Assembly: GCF_016864235.1 (NCBI RefSeq)
Contig: NZ_CP045732.1
Location: 1,674,001-1,738,000 of the forward strand
Origin: Legionella sp. MW5194
GTDB taxonomy: Bacteria; Pseudomonadota; Gammaproteobacteria; Legionellales; Legionellaceae
Reading direction: 5' to 3'
DNA: 64,000 nt
Under the pieces are notes generated by a model. That model had not been told where the DNA came from. It saw only the letters and a program-made list of their open reading frames with translations, and searched no databases. Of this stretch, positions 39,206-49,512 are shown piece after piece; the first letter of the stretch is position 1, and each line of letters starts with the position of its first letter. A program made the translations under genes and the position numbers.

Positions 39206-39715
39206 ATGGAAGCAAAAAAACGCATTCGCCTTGCCCCTGCTGCATTTGTTTTAGTTTGCCTGCCCGCCTTTGTACAAGCGCAAACCCAGATTCCTCCCCT
39301 TGAGAATAGCAAGCCTCTCCTGGTTTTAGCCTCCAATCAGTTTGTATTTAATCCAAAATCATTGTCATGGGTAGCCATTAATCACAATGGCAAAGTGGTG
39401 CGCAGCGGTAAGGCCTCGGGAGGCAGTCGTTATTGTAAAGACGTTCGTCGCGCCTGCCGTACACCAACGGGCACTTACCGTATTATTTCCAAAGGCAGCG
39501 CCAATTGCCGCTCCAGCCGTTACCCTTTGGGTAAAGGCGGTGCAGCCATGCCTTATTGCATGTTTTTCAGTAAATATTACGCTATTCATGGCTCTTATGA
39601 TGTGCCTAATTACAATGCCAGCCATGGGTGTATTCGCGTCAAGCCGCACGATGCCAAATGGCTGCATCAGAATTTTATTAAAATCGGCACGAAAGTCATT
39701 GTTAAACCCTATTAA
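39206..39715 (+). CDS. Exported L,D-transpeptidase (YkuD domain), EnhA-like
   Basis: 169 residues with signal peptide (RIRLAPAAFVLVCLPAFVQA). The YkuD catalytic region is clear: YYAIHGSYDVPNYNASHGCI with the active-site Cys and the following Arg, plus the upstream TPTGTYRI segment. YkuD enzymes form 3-3 peptidoglycan cross-links or attach proteins to the wall. Legionella has an expanded EnhA ('enhanced entry') family of this kind, to which this looks related by size and motif; the assignment to that family is inference. Confidence 0.85.
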   Translation: MEAKKRIRLAPAAFVLVCLPAFVQAQTQIPPLENSKPLLVLASNQFVFNPKSLSWVAINHNGKVVRSGKASGGSRYCKDVRRACRTPTGTYRIISKGSANCRSSRYPLGKGGAAMPYCMFFSKYYAIHGSYDVPNYNASHGCIRVKPHDAKWLHQNFIKIGTKVIVKPY

Positions 39716-39774
39716 TAAAACGTTAATCCATATGGTTTAAAATTAAGCAATCATAGCATTTAACGCAGTTTAAT

Positions 39775-40179
39775 ATGAACCCCTATCAAATGACGGTTAA
39801 CAGCAAAACCTTAAAAAACAGTGGAGCCCATTTTGCAGCCGGAGAAAGGGCTGGCGCCATTTTAACCTTTCCCAATAAACAAACCAAACTCGATTTTCTG
39901 GAGGAATTTAATTACGCTGTTAAAACAGGCTTTATCGAGGATAAGACCCCCAATAAGCTGTTTGGACAACACACCCTCTATCTGACATTAGAGTTTGCCT
40001 GCGTGCTCATGGGAGATCCACACGCCGATTTTAGTCAACTGGATGAACTGAATAAGGTCAGTGTCAAAGTGAATCCGGTGATTAAATTTTTCGATTCCAT
40101 CAAGAGAGAGGGGGATGTAGGGAACTCAAAAGGGAGCATGTTGAGTGAAACACAGGCTACAGCGCTGCTGAAACTCTGA
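39775..40179 (+). CDS. Hypothetical protein
   Basis: 134 residues, no signal peptide or membrane segment, and I recognise no family. It is mixed alpha/beta, soluble, with a Lys-rich centre and one Cys (LEFACVLMGDPHADF). No strong ribosome site precedes the ATG (AGTTTAAT). It is isolated between the L,D-transpeptidase gene and convergent erpA. A short Legionella-specific protein or effector is possible, but nothing in the sequence proves it. Confidence 0.5.
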   Translation: MNPYQMTVNSKTLKNSGAHFAAGERAGAILTFPNKQTKLDFLEEFNYAVKTGFIEDKTPNKLFGQHTLYLTLEFACVLMGDPHADFSQLDELNKVSVKVNPVIKFFDSIKREGDVGNSKGSMLSETQATALLKL

Positions 40180-40181
40180 GA

Positions 40182-40208
40182 TTAAAGCCCCGAAAACCAG
40201 GGCCTTAA
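40182..40208. terminator. Imperfect hairpin between convergent genes
   Basis: TTAAAGCCC (40182-40190) pairs with GGGCCTTAA (40200-40208) with one mismatch. It is located between the ends of the hypothetical gene and erpA and has no good T-run. Confidence 0.35.
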
Positions 40209-40220
40209 GAGTGAGGTGGG

Positions 40221-40607
40221 CTACTCATCATCCATGCTAAAGGACGAACCACAGCCGCAGGTGGTCTTGGCATTGGGATTACGAATGACAAATTGCTCGC
40301 CCTGAATGCCCTGAACATAATCAATTTCCGCGTCGTTTAGAAACTGATGGCTCATGGAGTCAATCAGGAGCTTGACCGTGGATTGACCGTCGGAGCAGGT
40401 CTGAACGACCACCGTATCATCATCCTGTATTGTCTCATCAAAGGTAAAACCGTACTGAAACCCGGAACAACCGCCTCCGGTAATGTAAACCCGTAAATTC
40501 AGATTGGGATTGTCCTCTTCAGCAATCAGGGCCGCCACTTTGTCAGCCGCACTGACTGAAAAATATACCTTGGTTGTTGATGAGGGGATTGCATTAATCG
40601 CTGCCAT
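40221..40607 (-). CDS. erpA: Iron-sulfur cluster insertion protein ErpA
   Basis: A-type carrier that delivers Fe-S clusters to apo-proteins, including isoprenoid synthesis enzymes. 128 residues. The three cluster-binding Cys are visible: one in [14 protein letters not shown] and two in [15 protein letters not shown]. The sequence is closer to ErpA than IscA, and it stands apart from any isc operon. Confidence 0.93.
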   Translation of the reverse strand: MAAINAIPSSTTKVYFSVSAADKVAALIAEEDNPNLNLRVYITGGGCSGFQYGFTFDETIQDDDTVVVQTCSDGQSTVKLLIDSMSHQFLNDAEIDYVQGIQGEQFVIRNPNAKTTCGCGSSFSMDDE

Positions 40608-40662
40608 GAAATACTCCAGAAGAAAAGGGGTCTCGCTACACCATGTATTAATTGTACCTTAT

Positions 40663-41748
40663 TTAGCGAATAATTTGCTCCATTGTCGCTCCGCCGAGGC
40701 ACTGATTTTTATCGTAGAACACAATGTACTGGCCCGGTGTCACCGCCCGTTGCCATTCGGAGAACATGACGTAATGCTGACCATTGCTTTCAGGTGAAAT
40801 GACACAGGCCTGCTCCGGCTGGCGGTAACGGGTTTTAGCAAAACAGGTTAACGGCAAAGAAACCTGATCCTGCGGCACCAGCCAATGAACAGGGCTGCAA
40901 ATCAAACCCTGCGAGTACAACAGAGGGTGATCGCCCTGGGCAACAATTAATGCATTGGCTTCAATGTCTTTGTCTACGACATACCAGGGTTCATCGCCGC
41001 CTGTTTTACGACCACCTATACCCAATCCCTGACGCTGACCGAGAGTATAGTACATCAATCCCTCATGACGTCCCACGGTCTCGCCCTGGGGTGTCTGCAT
41101 GTCCCCTGGTTTTGCAAGAATGAATTCTTTTAAAAAGTCCCTAAACCGCTTTTCACCGATGAAACAAATACCGGTCGAATCTTTTTTGGCCTGAGTTACC
41201 AGTCCAAGCTGGCGTGCAAAATCCCTGATTTCTGTTTTAAGAAAATCCCCCACTGGAAACAGGGTTTTCGCAAGAGCCGAGGGCTCTACGGCATGCAGAA
41301 AATAGGTTTGATCCTTGTCGCGATCCTTGGCTTTATATAAGGCCCCCGGGTTACTTTCGGCGCGCACCCTGGCATAATGGCCCGTTGCAATGTAATCCGC
41401 GCCAAGTGAAAGGGCATGATTTAAAAAAGCCTTAAATTTAATTTCCTTGTTACATAACACATCGGGATTGGGTGTGCGGCCCAGTTCATATTCGCGAAGG
41501 AAATGGGCGAACACGCGATCCCAGTACTCTTCTGCAAAATTGACACTGTGAAGGGGGATTTGCAGCTGATTACAGACCGCCTGAGCATCTGCCAGATCCG
41601 CTGCTGCGGCGCAGTAGCCCTCTGTATCATCCTGTTCCCAGTTTTTCATGAACAGGCCTTCGACGTCATAGCCTTGTTCTTTCAAAAGCCAGGCAGCCAC
41701 GGAAGAGTCAACGCCGCCGGACATCCCGACAATAACTTTTGCTTTCAT
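40663..41748 (-). CDS. mnmA: tRNA-specific 2-thiouridylase MnmA
   Basis: Thiolates U34 of Lys, Glu and Gln tRNAs. 361 residues from [12 protein letters not shown] at 41748; the extra 21 codons upstream are not family-like, though no clear ribosome site precedes either start. PP-loop [16 protein letters not shown], catalytic Cys segments [12 protein letters not shown] and [16 protein letters not shown], and [14 protein letters not shown] are all present. Confidence 0.95.
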   Translation of the reverse strand: MKAKVIVGMSGGVDSSVAAWLLKEQGYDVEGLFMKNWEQDDTEGYCAAAADLADAQAVCNQLQIPLHSVNFAEEYWDRVFAHFLREYELGRTPNPDVLCNKEIKFKAFLNHALSLGADYIATGHYARVRAESNPGALYKAKDRDKDQTYFLHAVEPSALAKTLFPVGDFLKTEIRDFARQLGLVTQAKKDSTGICFIGEKRFRDFLKEFILAKPGDMQTPQGETVGRHEGLMYYTLGQRQGLGIGGRKTGGDEPWYVVDKDIEANALIVAQGDHPLLYSQGLICSPVHWLVPQDQVSLPLTCFAKTRYRQPEQACVISPESNGQHYVMFSEWQRAVTPGQYIVFYDKNQCLGGATMEQIIR

Positions 41749-41855
41749 TGAGCAACAAATGTTTAAAAAAGATTCTATTTTACGCCATAATAACAAAAGA
41801 TTAAATCGCAATTTGCAAAAGTCTCCGTTATTATTCCGTTATTTGAGTTAAATCC

Positions 41856-42281
41856 ATGCACATTAATCTTAGAAAAGCGGTCAATCAGGGGCCGCAACAC
41901 CTTTCCCTGACCTTAACCGACCGGTTGCCATATCACATTGAGCCGTCAGTTCACCTGGAATGCGGCTATGAGGTTGAAAGAAAAGACAATTATTATTTAG
42001 TGAATTTGCACGTCAGCGGTGATTTGACGATTACCTGCCAGCGCTGCCTCAAACCGTTTACTTATTCGTATGCCAATCATCTTGAGATTGCTGTATGCAG
42101 TTCGGAGGAGGCGGCGGAAAAATGGTTAACCACCTATGAAACCATCGTCGCAGTGGACAATCAGGTCGATTTAGAGGGGCTGATTACTGACGAATTGCAT
42201 CTTTACAGCCCGCAATCCCATAACGACCCCAACGAGTGTGATCCGGAAATTGCTGCCTTTATTCATGCCGAAAGGCAATAA
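41856..42281 (+). CDS. yceD: YceD/DUF177 family protein (23S rRNA accumulation)
   Basis: 141 residues with the family CxxC centre (LTITCQRCLKPF) and C-terminal D-x-x-x-L-I-T-D-E-L segment (VDLEGLITDELHLYSP). The YceD family is linked to 23S rRNA accumulation. Its position just before rpmF is conserved across bacteria and begins the lipid synthesis cluster. Confidence 0.9.
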   Translation: MHINLRKAVNQGPQHLSLTLTDRLPYHIEPSVHLECGYEVERKDNYYLVNLHVSGDLTITCQRCLKPFTYSYANHLEIAVCSSEEAAEKWLTTYETIVAVDNQVDLEGLITDELHLYSPQSHNDPNECDPEIAAFIHAERQ

Positions 42282-42378
42282 ACGTGATAAAATCTCTTAT
42301 TAAGACTTGGATTAACGAGAAAAAATCGGTAATATTCCGTCCCAAATGAATTAATACAAATTGCCTAGGAGTAATACA

Positions 42379-42570
42379 ATGGCTGTTCAACAAAATAAAA
42401 AATCGCGTTCCAGACGCGATATGCGCCGCTCTCACGATGCGCTGACTGCACCCACTCTGTCAGTGGATTCCACCAGTGGTGAGAAACACCTGCGTCATCA
42501 TATTACGCCTGACGGCTATTACCGTGGCAAAAAAGTGCTGGATACCGATAACGTTTACGAACAAGAGTAA
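42379..42570 (+). CDS. rpmF: 50S ribosomal protein L32
   Basis: 63 residues from [20 protein letters not shown], with AGGAG at ideal spacing; six additional codons upstream are ignored. Ends in [15 protein letters not shown], the normal L32 tail without zinc-binding Cys. It is followed 6 bases later by plsX. Confidence 0.97.
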   Translation: MAVQQNKKSRSRRDMRRSHDALTAPTLSVDSTSGEKHLRHHITPDGYYRGKKVLDTDNVYEQE

Positions 42571-42576
42571 GCTTCC

Positions 42577-43605
42577 TTGAAGAACATCACCATTGCTGTT
42601 GATGCGATGGGTGGGGATCATGGTCTGAATGTCGTGATTCCTGCTTGTGTTCGTGCCATCCGGCGTAATCCTGACTTAAAATTATTGTTAGTCGGCGATC
42701 AAGCTCAGGTTAATTCGCATCTTAAAAAGCATTCTGTCGCAAGCGCCAGTCAATTCTCGGTCATCCATGCATCCGAGGTTGTAGGTATGGATGAGTTGCC
42801 TTCGCATGCCATGCGCAACAAGAAAGATTCTTCCATGCGGGTTGCGATTAATCTGGTCAAGGACGGGCAGGCACAGGCCTGTGTCAGTGCCGGAAATACC
42901 GGTGCCTTAATGGCCACGGCCCGCTTTGTGCTGAAAACCCTGCCAGGCATTGATCGGCCTGCCATCATTGCCGAATTGCCGACCCTGAAAGGGAAAACCC
43001 GTGTCATTGACCTCGGTGCCAATGTGGATTCCTGTGCAGAACACCTCTTTCAGTTTGCCGTCATGGGGTCTGCCCTTATTCGGGCTTTGGATAAAAAACC
43101 CAAGCCCAGCATTGCCCTGCTCAACATTGGTGTTGAAGAAATCAAGGGGAATGATCAGGTCAAACGGACAGCGCACATGCTGGCTGAATGCACACTGATG
43201 AATTACGTGGGCTATGTGGAAGGGGATCATTTCTATTCAGGCAGTGTCGATCTCGTTGTTTGTGACGGATTCGTCGGTAATGTTGCACTTAAAGCGAGCG
43301 AAGGCCTGGCTAAACTAATGCTTTCCGTACTTAAAGAATCATTCACCCGCAGCCCATGGGCCAAGTTGGCGGGGTTAATCGCAAAACCTGCGCTGAACCA
43401 TTTAAAAGTCCGCATGGACCCTGCGCGATACAATGGAGCCAGTTTACTCGGCTTAAACGGCATTGTTGTCAAAAGCCATGGCGGCGCGAGCGAGTTGGCC
43501 TTTCAATATGCGATTGAAGAAGCCATGTTGCAGGTTCAAAGTAACGTTGTTGATTTGGTTAGAGATCAAATCACCGATTTCATCAACCAGGGTTTGTTGC
43601 TATGA
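42577..43605 (+). CDS. plsX: Phosphate acyltransferase PlsX
   Basis: Makes acyl-phosphate from acyl-ACP for glycerolipid synthesis. 342 residues. The start is TTG at 42577: no ATG lies between the rpmF stop and the conserved [13 protein letters not shown], and AAGAG precedes it. Other motifs: [20 protein letters not shown] and GNTGALMA, and [16 protein letters not shown]. It overlaps fabH by 4 bases. Confidence 0.96.
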   Translation: MKNITIAVDAMGGDHGLNVVIPACVRAIRRNPDLKLLLVGDQAQVNSHLKKHSVASASQFSVIHASEVVGMDELPSHAMRNKKDSSMRVAINLVKDGQAQACVSAGNTGALMATARFVLKTLPGIDRPAIIAELPTLKGKTRVIDLGANVDSCAEHLFQFAVMGSALIRALDKKPKPSIALLNIGVEEIKGNDQVKRTAHMLAECTLMNYVGYVEGDHFYSGSVDLVVCDGFVGNVALKASEGLAKLMLSVLKESFTRSPWAKLAGLIAKPALNHLKVRMDPARYNGASLLGLNGIVVKSHGGASELAFQYAIEEAMLQVQSNVVDLVRDQITDFINQGLLL

Positions 43606-44555
43606 AAAATGCCATTATTAAAGGAACAGGAAGTTATCTGCCTGTGCGTTCCCTCACCAACAAAGAGCTCGAGTCGCAATTGGATACCACCCATGAGTGG
43701 ATTTTTTCTCGAACCGGTATCAGTAGCCGCCATGTTGCCTCCGAGCATGAAACCACAGCTTACATGGCGTCTGAAGCAGCAAAAAAAGCACTAAAGACCT
43801 CTGGACTGCAGGCTGATGACATTGATTTAATCATTGTGGCGAGCTGCACACCCAACCAATTTTTCCCCAGCATGGCCTGCCATGTGCAAAAAGCAATCGC
43901 CTCGACCCGCAGTATCCCGGCCTTTGATATTTCAGCGGCATGCAGCGGGTTTGTCTATGCGATGGACATGGCCAGGCAATACATTCAGTCAGGCACAGCC
44001 GAGCACGTGCTCGTTGTAGGCAGTGAAAGCATGTCCCGAGCCGTTAATTGGCAGGATCGGGCAACCTGTGTATTATTTGGCGACGGCGCGGGTGCAGCAG
44101 TGTTAAGCGCCAGCGACGAACCCGGCATTTTAGCCAGTCGCCTGCACTCCCTGTACGATGGCGAGGGATACCTTACCTACGATAACGCCACGGGCAACGA
44201 TCAGGCATCGTTTATCGGCATGCGTGGCAATGAAGTGTTTAAGCTTGCCGTCAATATCATGGGTAACATTGTGGATGAAATTCTGGATTGCAGCGGTCTG
44301 CAGAAATCAGACATCAACTGGTTAATCCCTCATCAAGCCAATATTCGCATTATTCAAGGTATCGCTAAAAAGCTGGATTTATCCATGGAACAAGTCATTG
44401 TAACCATTGAAAATCAAGGCAATACTTCCGCTGCATCCATCCCTCTCGCCCTCGATTATTCAATACAGAATAATAAAATTTCCCGAGGGGATTTATTATT
44501 ACTGGAATCGTTCGGTGGTGGAATGACCTGGGGTGCCATGGTTATTCGTTACTAG
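43602..44555 (+). CDS. fabH: 3-oxoacyl-ACP synthase III
   Basis: Starts fatty acid synthesis by condensing acetyl-CoA with malonyl-ACP. 317 residues. Catalytic Cys114 lies in [13 protein letters not shown], His in [12 protein letters not shown], Asn in [11 protein letters not shown]; the C-terminus GGGMTWGAM is typical. ATGA overlap with plsX. Confidence 0.97.
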   Translation: MKNAIIKGTGSYLPVRSLTNKELESQLDTTHEWIFSRTGISSRHVASEHETTAYMASEAAKKALKTSGLQADDIDLIIVASCTPNQFFPSMACHVQKAIASTRSIPAFDISAACSGFVYAMDMARQYIQSGTAEHVLVVGSESMSRAVNWQDRATCVLFGDGAGAAVLSASDEPGILASRLHSLYDGEGYLTYDNATGNDQASFIGMRGNEVFKLAVNIMGNIVDEILDCSGLQKSDINWLIPHQANIRIIQGIAKKLDLSMEQVIVTIENQGNTSAASIPLALDYSIQNNKISRGDLLLLESFGGGMTWGAMVIRY

Positions 44556-44574
44556 TCTGTTGGAGTACCTTTAC

Positions 44575-45531
44575 ATGTTTAATATTGCCTATGTATTTCC
44601 TGGCCAGGGCTCTCAATCCATTGGCATGTTATCCGAACTCGCTGATCACCACAGCCAGATTATTGATGTGTTCAGTGAAGTGTCCGATAAACTGGGTTAT
44701 GACCTGTGGTCACTTGTACAACAAGGCCCTGATTCGCAATTGAATCAGACCGAATACACACAAGCTGCCATGCTGACAGCCGACGTCGCTGTTTTTCAGG
44801 TATTAAAAAAAGTCGGTTTCCCCAAGGCCCATCTCATGGCAGGCCACAGTCTGGGTGAATACGCCGCTTTAACAGCTGCCAACGCCATTTCACTCCCTGA
44901 CGCAGCCCTGCTGGTCAGTCGCCGTGGTCAAATCATGCAACAATCCATTCCGATGGGACAGGGTGCAATGGCCGCCATCGTCGGTTTGAGTGATGAACAA
45001 GTCAGCCAGCTTTGCCTGCAGGCCAGTGATGCACAGCAGAAAGTGACCCCAGCCAATTATAATGCCATAGGCCAGGTGGTTATTGCCGGCCATACTGAAG
45101 CCGTTCATCGCGCCGTCACACTGGCCGAAGAAATGGATGCGCGACTGGCAAAAATCATCCCGGTCAGTGTGCCTTGCCATTGCCCTTTATTGTCTGACGC
45201 GGCTGAACAATTTGCTGAATGTCTGGCTGAATCGACCTTCCGTGTCCCCGATACTGCTGTCATCAGTAACGTTGATCTGAGCATCTACCAGTCGCCAGAG
45301 CAGATGAGAGCATTGTTGAAAGAACAATTGTACAGTCCCGTTCGATGGGTTGAAACCATCCAGTTGATGAAAAATAAACAAACCCATCTGGTGATTGAGT
45401 GTGGCCCCGGTAAAGTCTTGAGCGGGTTGGTCAAGCGCATTGACAAAACGCTGGCGACCAGCAGCATTTATGATCAGATTTCGCTCGAACAAGCCCTTGG
45501 TAGTCTGACAACGAACGAACAGTGTCAATAG
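44575..45531 (+). CDS. fabD: Malonyl-CoA:ACP transacylase
   Basis: 318 residues from MFNIAYVFPGQGSQSIGM; TTGGAG lies upstream and the 14-codon extension into fabH is not used. Nucleophile Ser92 in AGHSLGEYAALTAA, and the catalytic His in SVPCHCPLL (usually SVPSHC: a Cys replaces the Ser next to it). Loads malonyl groups onto ACP. Confidence 0.96.
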   Translation: MFNIAYVFPGQGSQSIGMLSELADHHSQIIDVFSEVSDKLGYDLWSLVQQGPDSQLNQTEYTQAAMLTADVAVFQVLKKVGFPKAHLMAGHSLGEYAALTAANAISLPDAALLVSRRGQIMQQSIPMGQGAMAAIVGLSDEQVSQLCLQASDAQQKVTPANYNAIGQVVIAGHTEAVHRAVTLAEEMDARLAKIIPVSVPCHCPLLSDAAEQFAECLAESTFRVPDTAVISNVDLSIYQSPEQMRALLKEQLYSPVRWVETIQLMKNKQTHLVIECGPGKVLSGLVKRIDKTLATSSIYDQISLEQALGSLTTNEQCQ

Positions 45532-45539
45532 GAGTTTAC

Positions 45540-46286
45540 ATGACCAATCTGCAAGGAAAAATTGCCCTTGTTACAGGTGCCAGCCGCGGAATAGGGCAGG
45601 CCATTGCTTTAAATCTTGCAAAAAAAGGCGCCTATGTTATTGGTACCGCCACCTCAACCGCCGGTGCCGAAGCCATCACGGCCGCTTTTAAGGCCGACCA
45701 TCTGTCAGGGCATGGCGTTATGCTCAATGTAACTGATAAAGAGGGCGTGGAGCATTTGATGGCCCAATTGTCGGATGAAGATAAATTACCCTCCATTCTG
45801 GTTAATAATGCCGGTATTACTAATGACAACCTGTTACTGCGCATGGACGATGAGGAATGGTACAAGGTGATTGAGACCAACCTGAATGCCGTCTTTCGTT
45901 TGAGCAAAGCCTGCCTTAAGCCCATGTTCCGTGCACGGTGGGGACGCATCATTACGATTGGTTCGGTGGTCGGTTCAAGTGGAAATTCCGGACAGGCGAA
46001 CTATACTGCAGCTAAGGCAGGTGTCGTGGGCTTTACCAAATCACTTGCCCAGGAAATCGGCAGCCGCGGCATCACGGTCAACGTGGTAGCCCCAGGGTTT
46101 ATTGATACCGACATGACCAGTGCACTTCCCGAACTGGTGAAAGACGAAATGCTGAAACGCATCCCCATGAAGCGTCTGGGCAAGGCAGAGGACATTGCTG
46201 AAGCCGTGGCTTTTCTTGCCTCAGACAGTGCAAATTATATTACGGGTGAAACAATTCACGTCAATGGCGGTATGTACATGAATTAA
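45540..46286 (+). CDS. fabG: 3-oxoacyl-ACP reductase
   Basis: 248 residues from MTNLQGKIALVTGASRGIGQ with ATAGGAG upstream. NADPH-binding TGASRGIG, VNNAGITNDNLLLRM, catalytic Ser in GSVVGSSGN, YTAAKAG (YxxxK), and VAPGFIDTDMT. Reduces 3-ketoacyl-ACP in each elongation round. Confidence 0.97.
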   Translation: MTNLQGKIALVTGASRGIGQAIALNLAKKGAYVIGTATSTAGAEAITAAFKADHLSGHGVMLNVTDKEGVEHLMAQLSDEDKLPSILVNNAGITNDNLLLRMDDEEWYKVIETNLNAVFRLSKACLKPMFRARWGRIITIGSVVGSSGNSGQANYTAAKAGVVGFTKSLAQEIGSRGITVNVVAPGFIDTDMTSALPELVKDEMLKRIPMKRLGKAEDIAEAVAFLASDSANYITGETIHVNGGMYMN

Positions 46287-46362
46287 TGGACTTGCGTTCT
46301 TTGAATAAATGAATAAACTAGCCACAAGAAAATTTTAATAAACCGAAGAGGAAAGACGAGTT

Positions 46363-46611
46363 ATGAGTACAGTTGAAGAAAGAGTTCGCAAAATTGTTGG
46401 TGAACAATTGGGCGTTAAAGAGGAAGATTTGAACAATAATGCATCCTTTGTTGATGACTTGGGTGCAGACTCTCTTGACACTGTTGAATTGGTTATGGCT
46501 CTTGAAGAAGAGTTCGAGACCGAGATTCCTGATGAAAAAGCTGAAAAAATCACAACGATTCAGGAAGCAATTGATTACATTGAATCAAACATGAATAAAG
46601 AAGAAGCTTGA
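46363..46611 (+). CDS. acpP: Acyl carrier protein
   Basis: 82 acidic residues. The phosphopantetheine attachment Ser37 lies in [29 protein letters not shown] ribosome site precedes the ATG. The 76-base gap from fabG, the longest in the cluster, could hold an extra promoter for this highly expressed protein. Confidence 0.98.
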   Translation: MSTVEERVRKIVGEQLGVKEEDLNNNASFVDDLGADSLDTVELVMALEEEFETEIPDEKAEKITTIQEAIDYIESNMNKEEA

Positions 46612-46630
46612 TAAATTCGAGGAGTATTCA

Positions 46631-47869
46631 TTGAGTAAGCGGCGTGTAGTAGTAACCGGCATGGGGATGGTGACCCCTGTCGGTCTTAATGTAGAGCAAA
46701 CCTGGCAAAATATTCTGGCCGGGAAAAGTGGTGTTGGCGTGATAGATGGTTTTGACACCACCGAGTACCCCACCAAAATCTGGGCCAAGGTCAAAGACTT
46801 CAACATCGAGAACCATGTGCCGCTGAAAGACGCTCGTAAAATGGATTTATTTACCCAATATGGAATAGCCGCAGCGGATGAGGCTCTGGCTGATTCTGGT
46901 CTGGTGGTTGACCATCCCTTGTCCTTACGGGCTGGTGTCGCGGTAGGCGCTGGGATTGGTGGTATTCAAACCATTACCGATAATCAGGATAAACTGGTTA
47001 GTGGCGGACCGCGTAAAGTATCACCGTTTTTTATTCCTGCTGGCATCATTAACATGGTCGCAGGACAGATTTCTATTAAGCATCAGCTGAAAGGACCCAA
47101 TATTTCCGTGGTGACCGCGTGTACAACCGGTACTCATAACATTGGTCTCGCTGGTCGAATGATTGCTTATGGCGATGCCGATGTCATGATTTGCGGCGGT
47201 GCCGAAATGACCACGACCCCCTTATGCCTGGCTGGCTTTTCGGCTGTCCGTTCGTTATCCAAACGCAATGACGAACCGGAAAAAGCGTCTCGCCCATGGG
47301 ATAAGGATAGAGATGGCTTCGTGATGGGTGAGGGTGCCGGTATTCTTGTTCTGGAAGAATACGAACATGCCAAAGCTCGTGGCGCCAAAATATACGCCGA
47401 ACTGGTTGGTTTTGGTATGTCCGGGGATGCTTACCACATCACAGCTCCCGATGAGGATGCTGACGGAGCAGCACGCGCCATGGAAGCCGCTGTGCAGGAT
47501 GCCAATATTGCTCCGAGTCTAGTCGATTACATTAATGCCCATGGTACGTCCACCTACCTGAACGACATGAATGAAACCAAAGCGGTTAAGCGGGTTTTTG
47601 GTGACCATGCTTATCAGTTAGCCATGAGCTCAACCAAGTCCATGACTGGACACTTGTTGGGTGCTGCCGGTGCGGTTGAGGCGATTTTCAGTATTCTGGC
47701 CATCCGCGATCAAATCGCGCCACCAACCATTAATCTGGATAATCCCGATGAAGGATGTGATCTGAATTATGTGCCACATAAGGCCCAGTCGATGAAAATC
47801 GATTACGCCTTAAGCAATTCATTGGGATTTGGCGGAACGAATGGAAGCTTGCTGTTTAAGCGAGTCTAG
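46631..47869 (+). CDS. fabF: 3-oxoacyl-ACP synthase II
   Basis: 412 residues, start TTG at 46631 with AGGAG seven bases before; the family start [17 protein letters not shown] follows directly. Catalytic Cys in [13 protein letters not shown], His in [11 protein letters not shown] and in [13 protein letters not shown]. Elongates acyl-ACP, including the 16:1 to 18:1 step in the FabF group. Confidence 0.96.
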   Translation: MSKRRVVVTGMGMVTPVGLNVEQTWQNILAGKSGVGVIDGFDTTEYPTKIWAKVKDFNIENHVPLKDARKMDLFTQYGIAAADEALADSGLVVDHPLSLRAGVAVGAGIGGIQTITDNQDKLVSGGPRKVSPFFIPAGIINMVAGQISIKHQLKGPNISVVTACTTGTHNIGLAGRMIAYGDADVMICGGAEMTTTPLCLAGFSAVRSLSKRNDEPEKASRPWDKDRDGFVMGEGAGILVLEEYEHAKARGAKIYAELVGFGMSGDAYHITAPDEDADGAARAMEAAVQDANIAPSLVDYINAHGTSTYLNDMNETKAVKRVFGDHAYQLAMSSTKSMTGHLLGAAGAVEAIFSILAIRDQIAPPTINLDNPDEGCDLNYVPHKAQSMKIDYALSNSLGFGGTNGSLLFKRV

Positions 47870-48877
47870 ATGAAAGCGTTTTTTAAGTGGTTTTTCTTTG
47901 TAACAGCACTGTCTCTGGTGCTGTTTTTCACCTTGTTCACCTACAATGTCAATGCGCTGCTGACTAAACCGCTGTTGCCTCCCGAAAGCAAGCCCCTTAT
48001 CTTGGAAATTAAACCCAACTCCACGGCATCGGCCTTTGTCAATCACCTTGATGCCCTGCATTTGATCGGCTCGAAAAAAATGTTTTTATCGTTCATGAAA
48101 TGGCAGGGCTACAGTAATCGACTCAAAGCCGGTATTTATCAGATTGCTCCTGGTGAGACAGCTCAGCAATTACTGGACAAAGTGACCAGCGGTGAGGTGC
48201 TGGTGCAATCTTTTCGCATCATTGAGGGAACGACCCTGGCACAAGTGACCGACAACTTAAAAAAGGCCCCGTATTTATCGTTTGATGAGGCGGATTTAAA
48301 CGCTTTTTCAGGTCCTCACCCCAGCCCTGAAGGCCTTTTCCTTGCCGATACCTACAATTATGATGCGGGGGATAATGCCAAATCACTGCTTAACGTCGCC
48401 AATCATGATTTATTGAATTATTTAAATACCGCCTGGAATAGTCGAAGTCCGGGGTTACCCTATGACAATGCTTATCAATTATTGATTGCTGCCTCCATTC
48501 TTGAAAAAGAGACTGCCTTAGCCAGCGAGCGCAAACTGATTGCCGGTGTTATTGTGAACCGGCTTAAGAAAAACATGCCGTTGCAAATGGATCCCACCGT
48601 TATTTATGCCTTTGGGAAACAGTTTGACGGCAAGCTGCGCCATGAGCATTTAAGCATTGATTCGCCTTACAATACCTATAAAAACCGTGGACTGCCGCCT
48701 ACGCCAATCGCCATGGTGGGTAAAGAGTCCATTGATGCTGCCGCTCATCCAAAACCCAGCCGTTACCTTTATTTTGTGGCCAAAGGCGACGGTTCGCATG
48801 CGTTTTCAGAGACGTATGAACAGCAGAAAAAGGCCGTTTTACGGTATAAATACAAGAACAAGGAACCGCAACAATGA
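47870..48877 (+). CDS. mltG: Endolytic peptidoglycan transglycosylase MltG
   Basis: 335 residues with one N-terminal membrane helix (FFKWFFFVTALSLVLFFTLF) and the YceG domain. The catalytic Glu lies in AASILEKETALASERKLIAG; LQMDPTVIYAFG and SPYNTYKNRGLPPTPI are also conserved. Cuts nascent glycan strands and may set their length. Starts right after the fabF stop and overlaps tmk by 4 bases. Confidence 0.95.
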   Translation: MKAFFKWFFFVTALSLVLFFTLFTYNVNALLTKPLLPPESKPLILEIKPNSTASAFVNHLDALHLIGSKKMFLSFMKWQGYSNRLKAGIYQIAPGETAQQLLDKVTSGEVLVQSFRIIEGTTLAQVTDNLKKAPYLSFDEADLNAFSGPHPSPEGLFLADTYNYDAGDNAKSLLNVANHDLLNYLNTAWNSRSPGLPYDNAYQLLIAASILEKETALASERKLIAGVIVNRLKKNMPLQMDPTVIYAFGKQFDGKLRHEHLSIDSPYNTYKNRGLPPTPIAMVGKESIDAAAHPKPSRYLYFVAKGDGSHAFSETYEQQKKAVLRYKYKNKEPQQ

Positions 48878-49512
48878 CCCAGGGACGCTTTATTGTTGTA
48901 GAGGGGCTGGAAGGAGCCGGCAAATCAACGGTGATGCAGACAATAAAGCAATCGCTTGAATCAAGGCAATTGACCGTTGTGACGACTCGCGAGCCGGGAG
49001 GTACTCACATCGGTGAAACCATACGCCATTTAATCAAGGAACCGAGACCGGCGGAGCCCATGAGTGCCTACACTGAACTACTGCTTCTTTATGCCGCCAG
49101 GGTCCAATTGCTTGATCAGGTCATTCGTCCAGCATTACATGAAGGAAAATGGGTTCTGGCCGATCGTTTCGAACTTTCGACCTTCGCCTATCAGGGAGGG
49201 GGCAGACAAATCGACCCCGAAATCATTCAAACCATTTCCACCATTACCTTACAGGGATTTCAACCGGATTTAATTCTGTTTTTGGATATCCTGCCACAAC
49301 GCGGGATGGAACGAGTGACGCAGCGCGGCGACAGCGATCGCATTGAGCAGGAGTCTCAGGCTTTTTTTGATCGCGTGAATCACGCTTACCATGAAAAAAT
49401 TAAAACGTTGAGCAATGTCGCTGTGATTGATGCTGGCCAAACGCTTGAAGCCGTGCAAAAATCAGCGTTATCGCACCTTGAAAAGTTCCTGAGCCATTAT
49501 GCCGCATTCTGA
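48874..49512 (+). CDS. tmk: Thymidylate kinase
   Basis: 212 residues. P-loop VVEGLEGAGKSTVMQ, the DR(F/Y) segment VLADRFELSTFAYQGGGR, and a LID-like QRGDSDRIEQES. Phosphorylates dTMP to dTDP. It overlaps holB by 14 bases, as in many gammaproteobacteria. Confidence 0.96.
   Translation: MTQGRFIVVEGLEGAGKSTVMQTIKQSLESRQLTVVTTREPGGTHIGETIRHLIKEPRPAEPMSAYTELLLLYAARVQLLDQVIRPALHEGKWVLADRFELSTFAYQGGGRQIDPEIIQTISTITLQGFQPDLILFLDILPQRGMERVTQRGDSDRIEQESQAFFDRVNHAYHEKIKTLSNVAVIDAGQTLEAVQKSALSHLEKFLSHYAAF

Noticed and set aside
39000-39254. 84-codon frame starting GTG before the L,D-transpeptidase gene
   Set aside because: No ribosome site, no family features, and it overlaps the signal-peptide part of a real gene in another frame.
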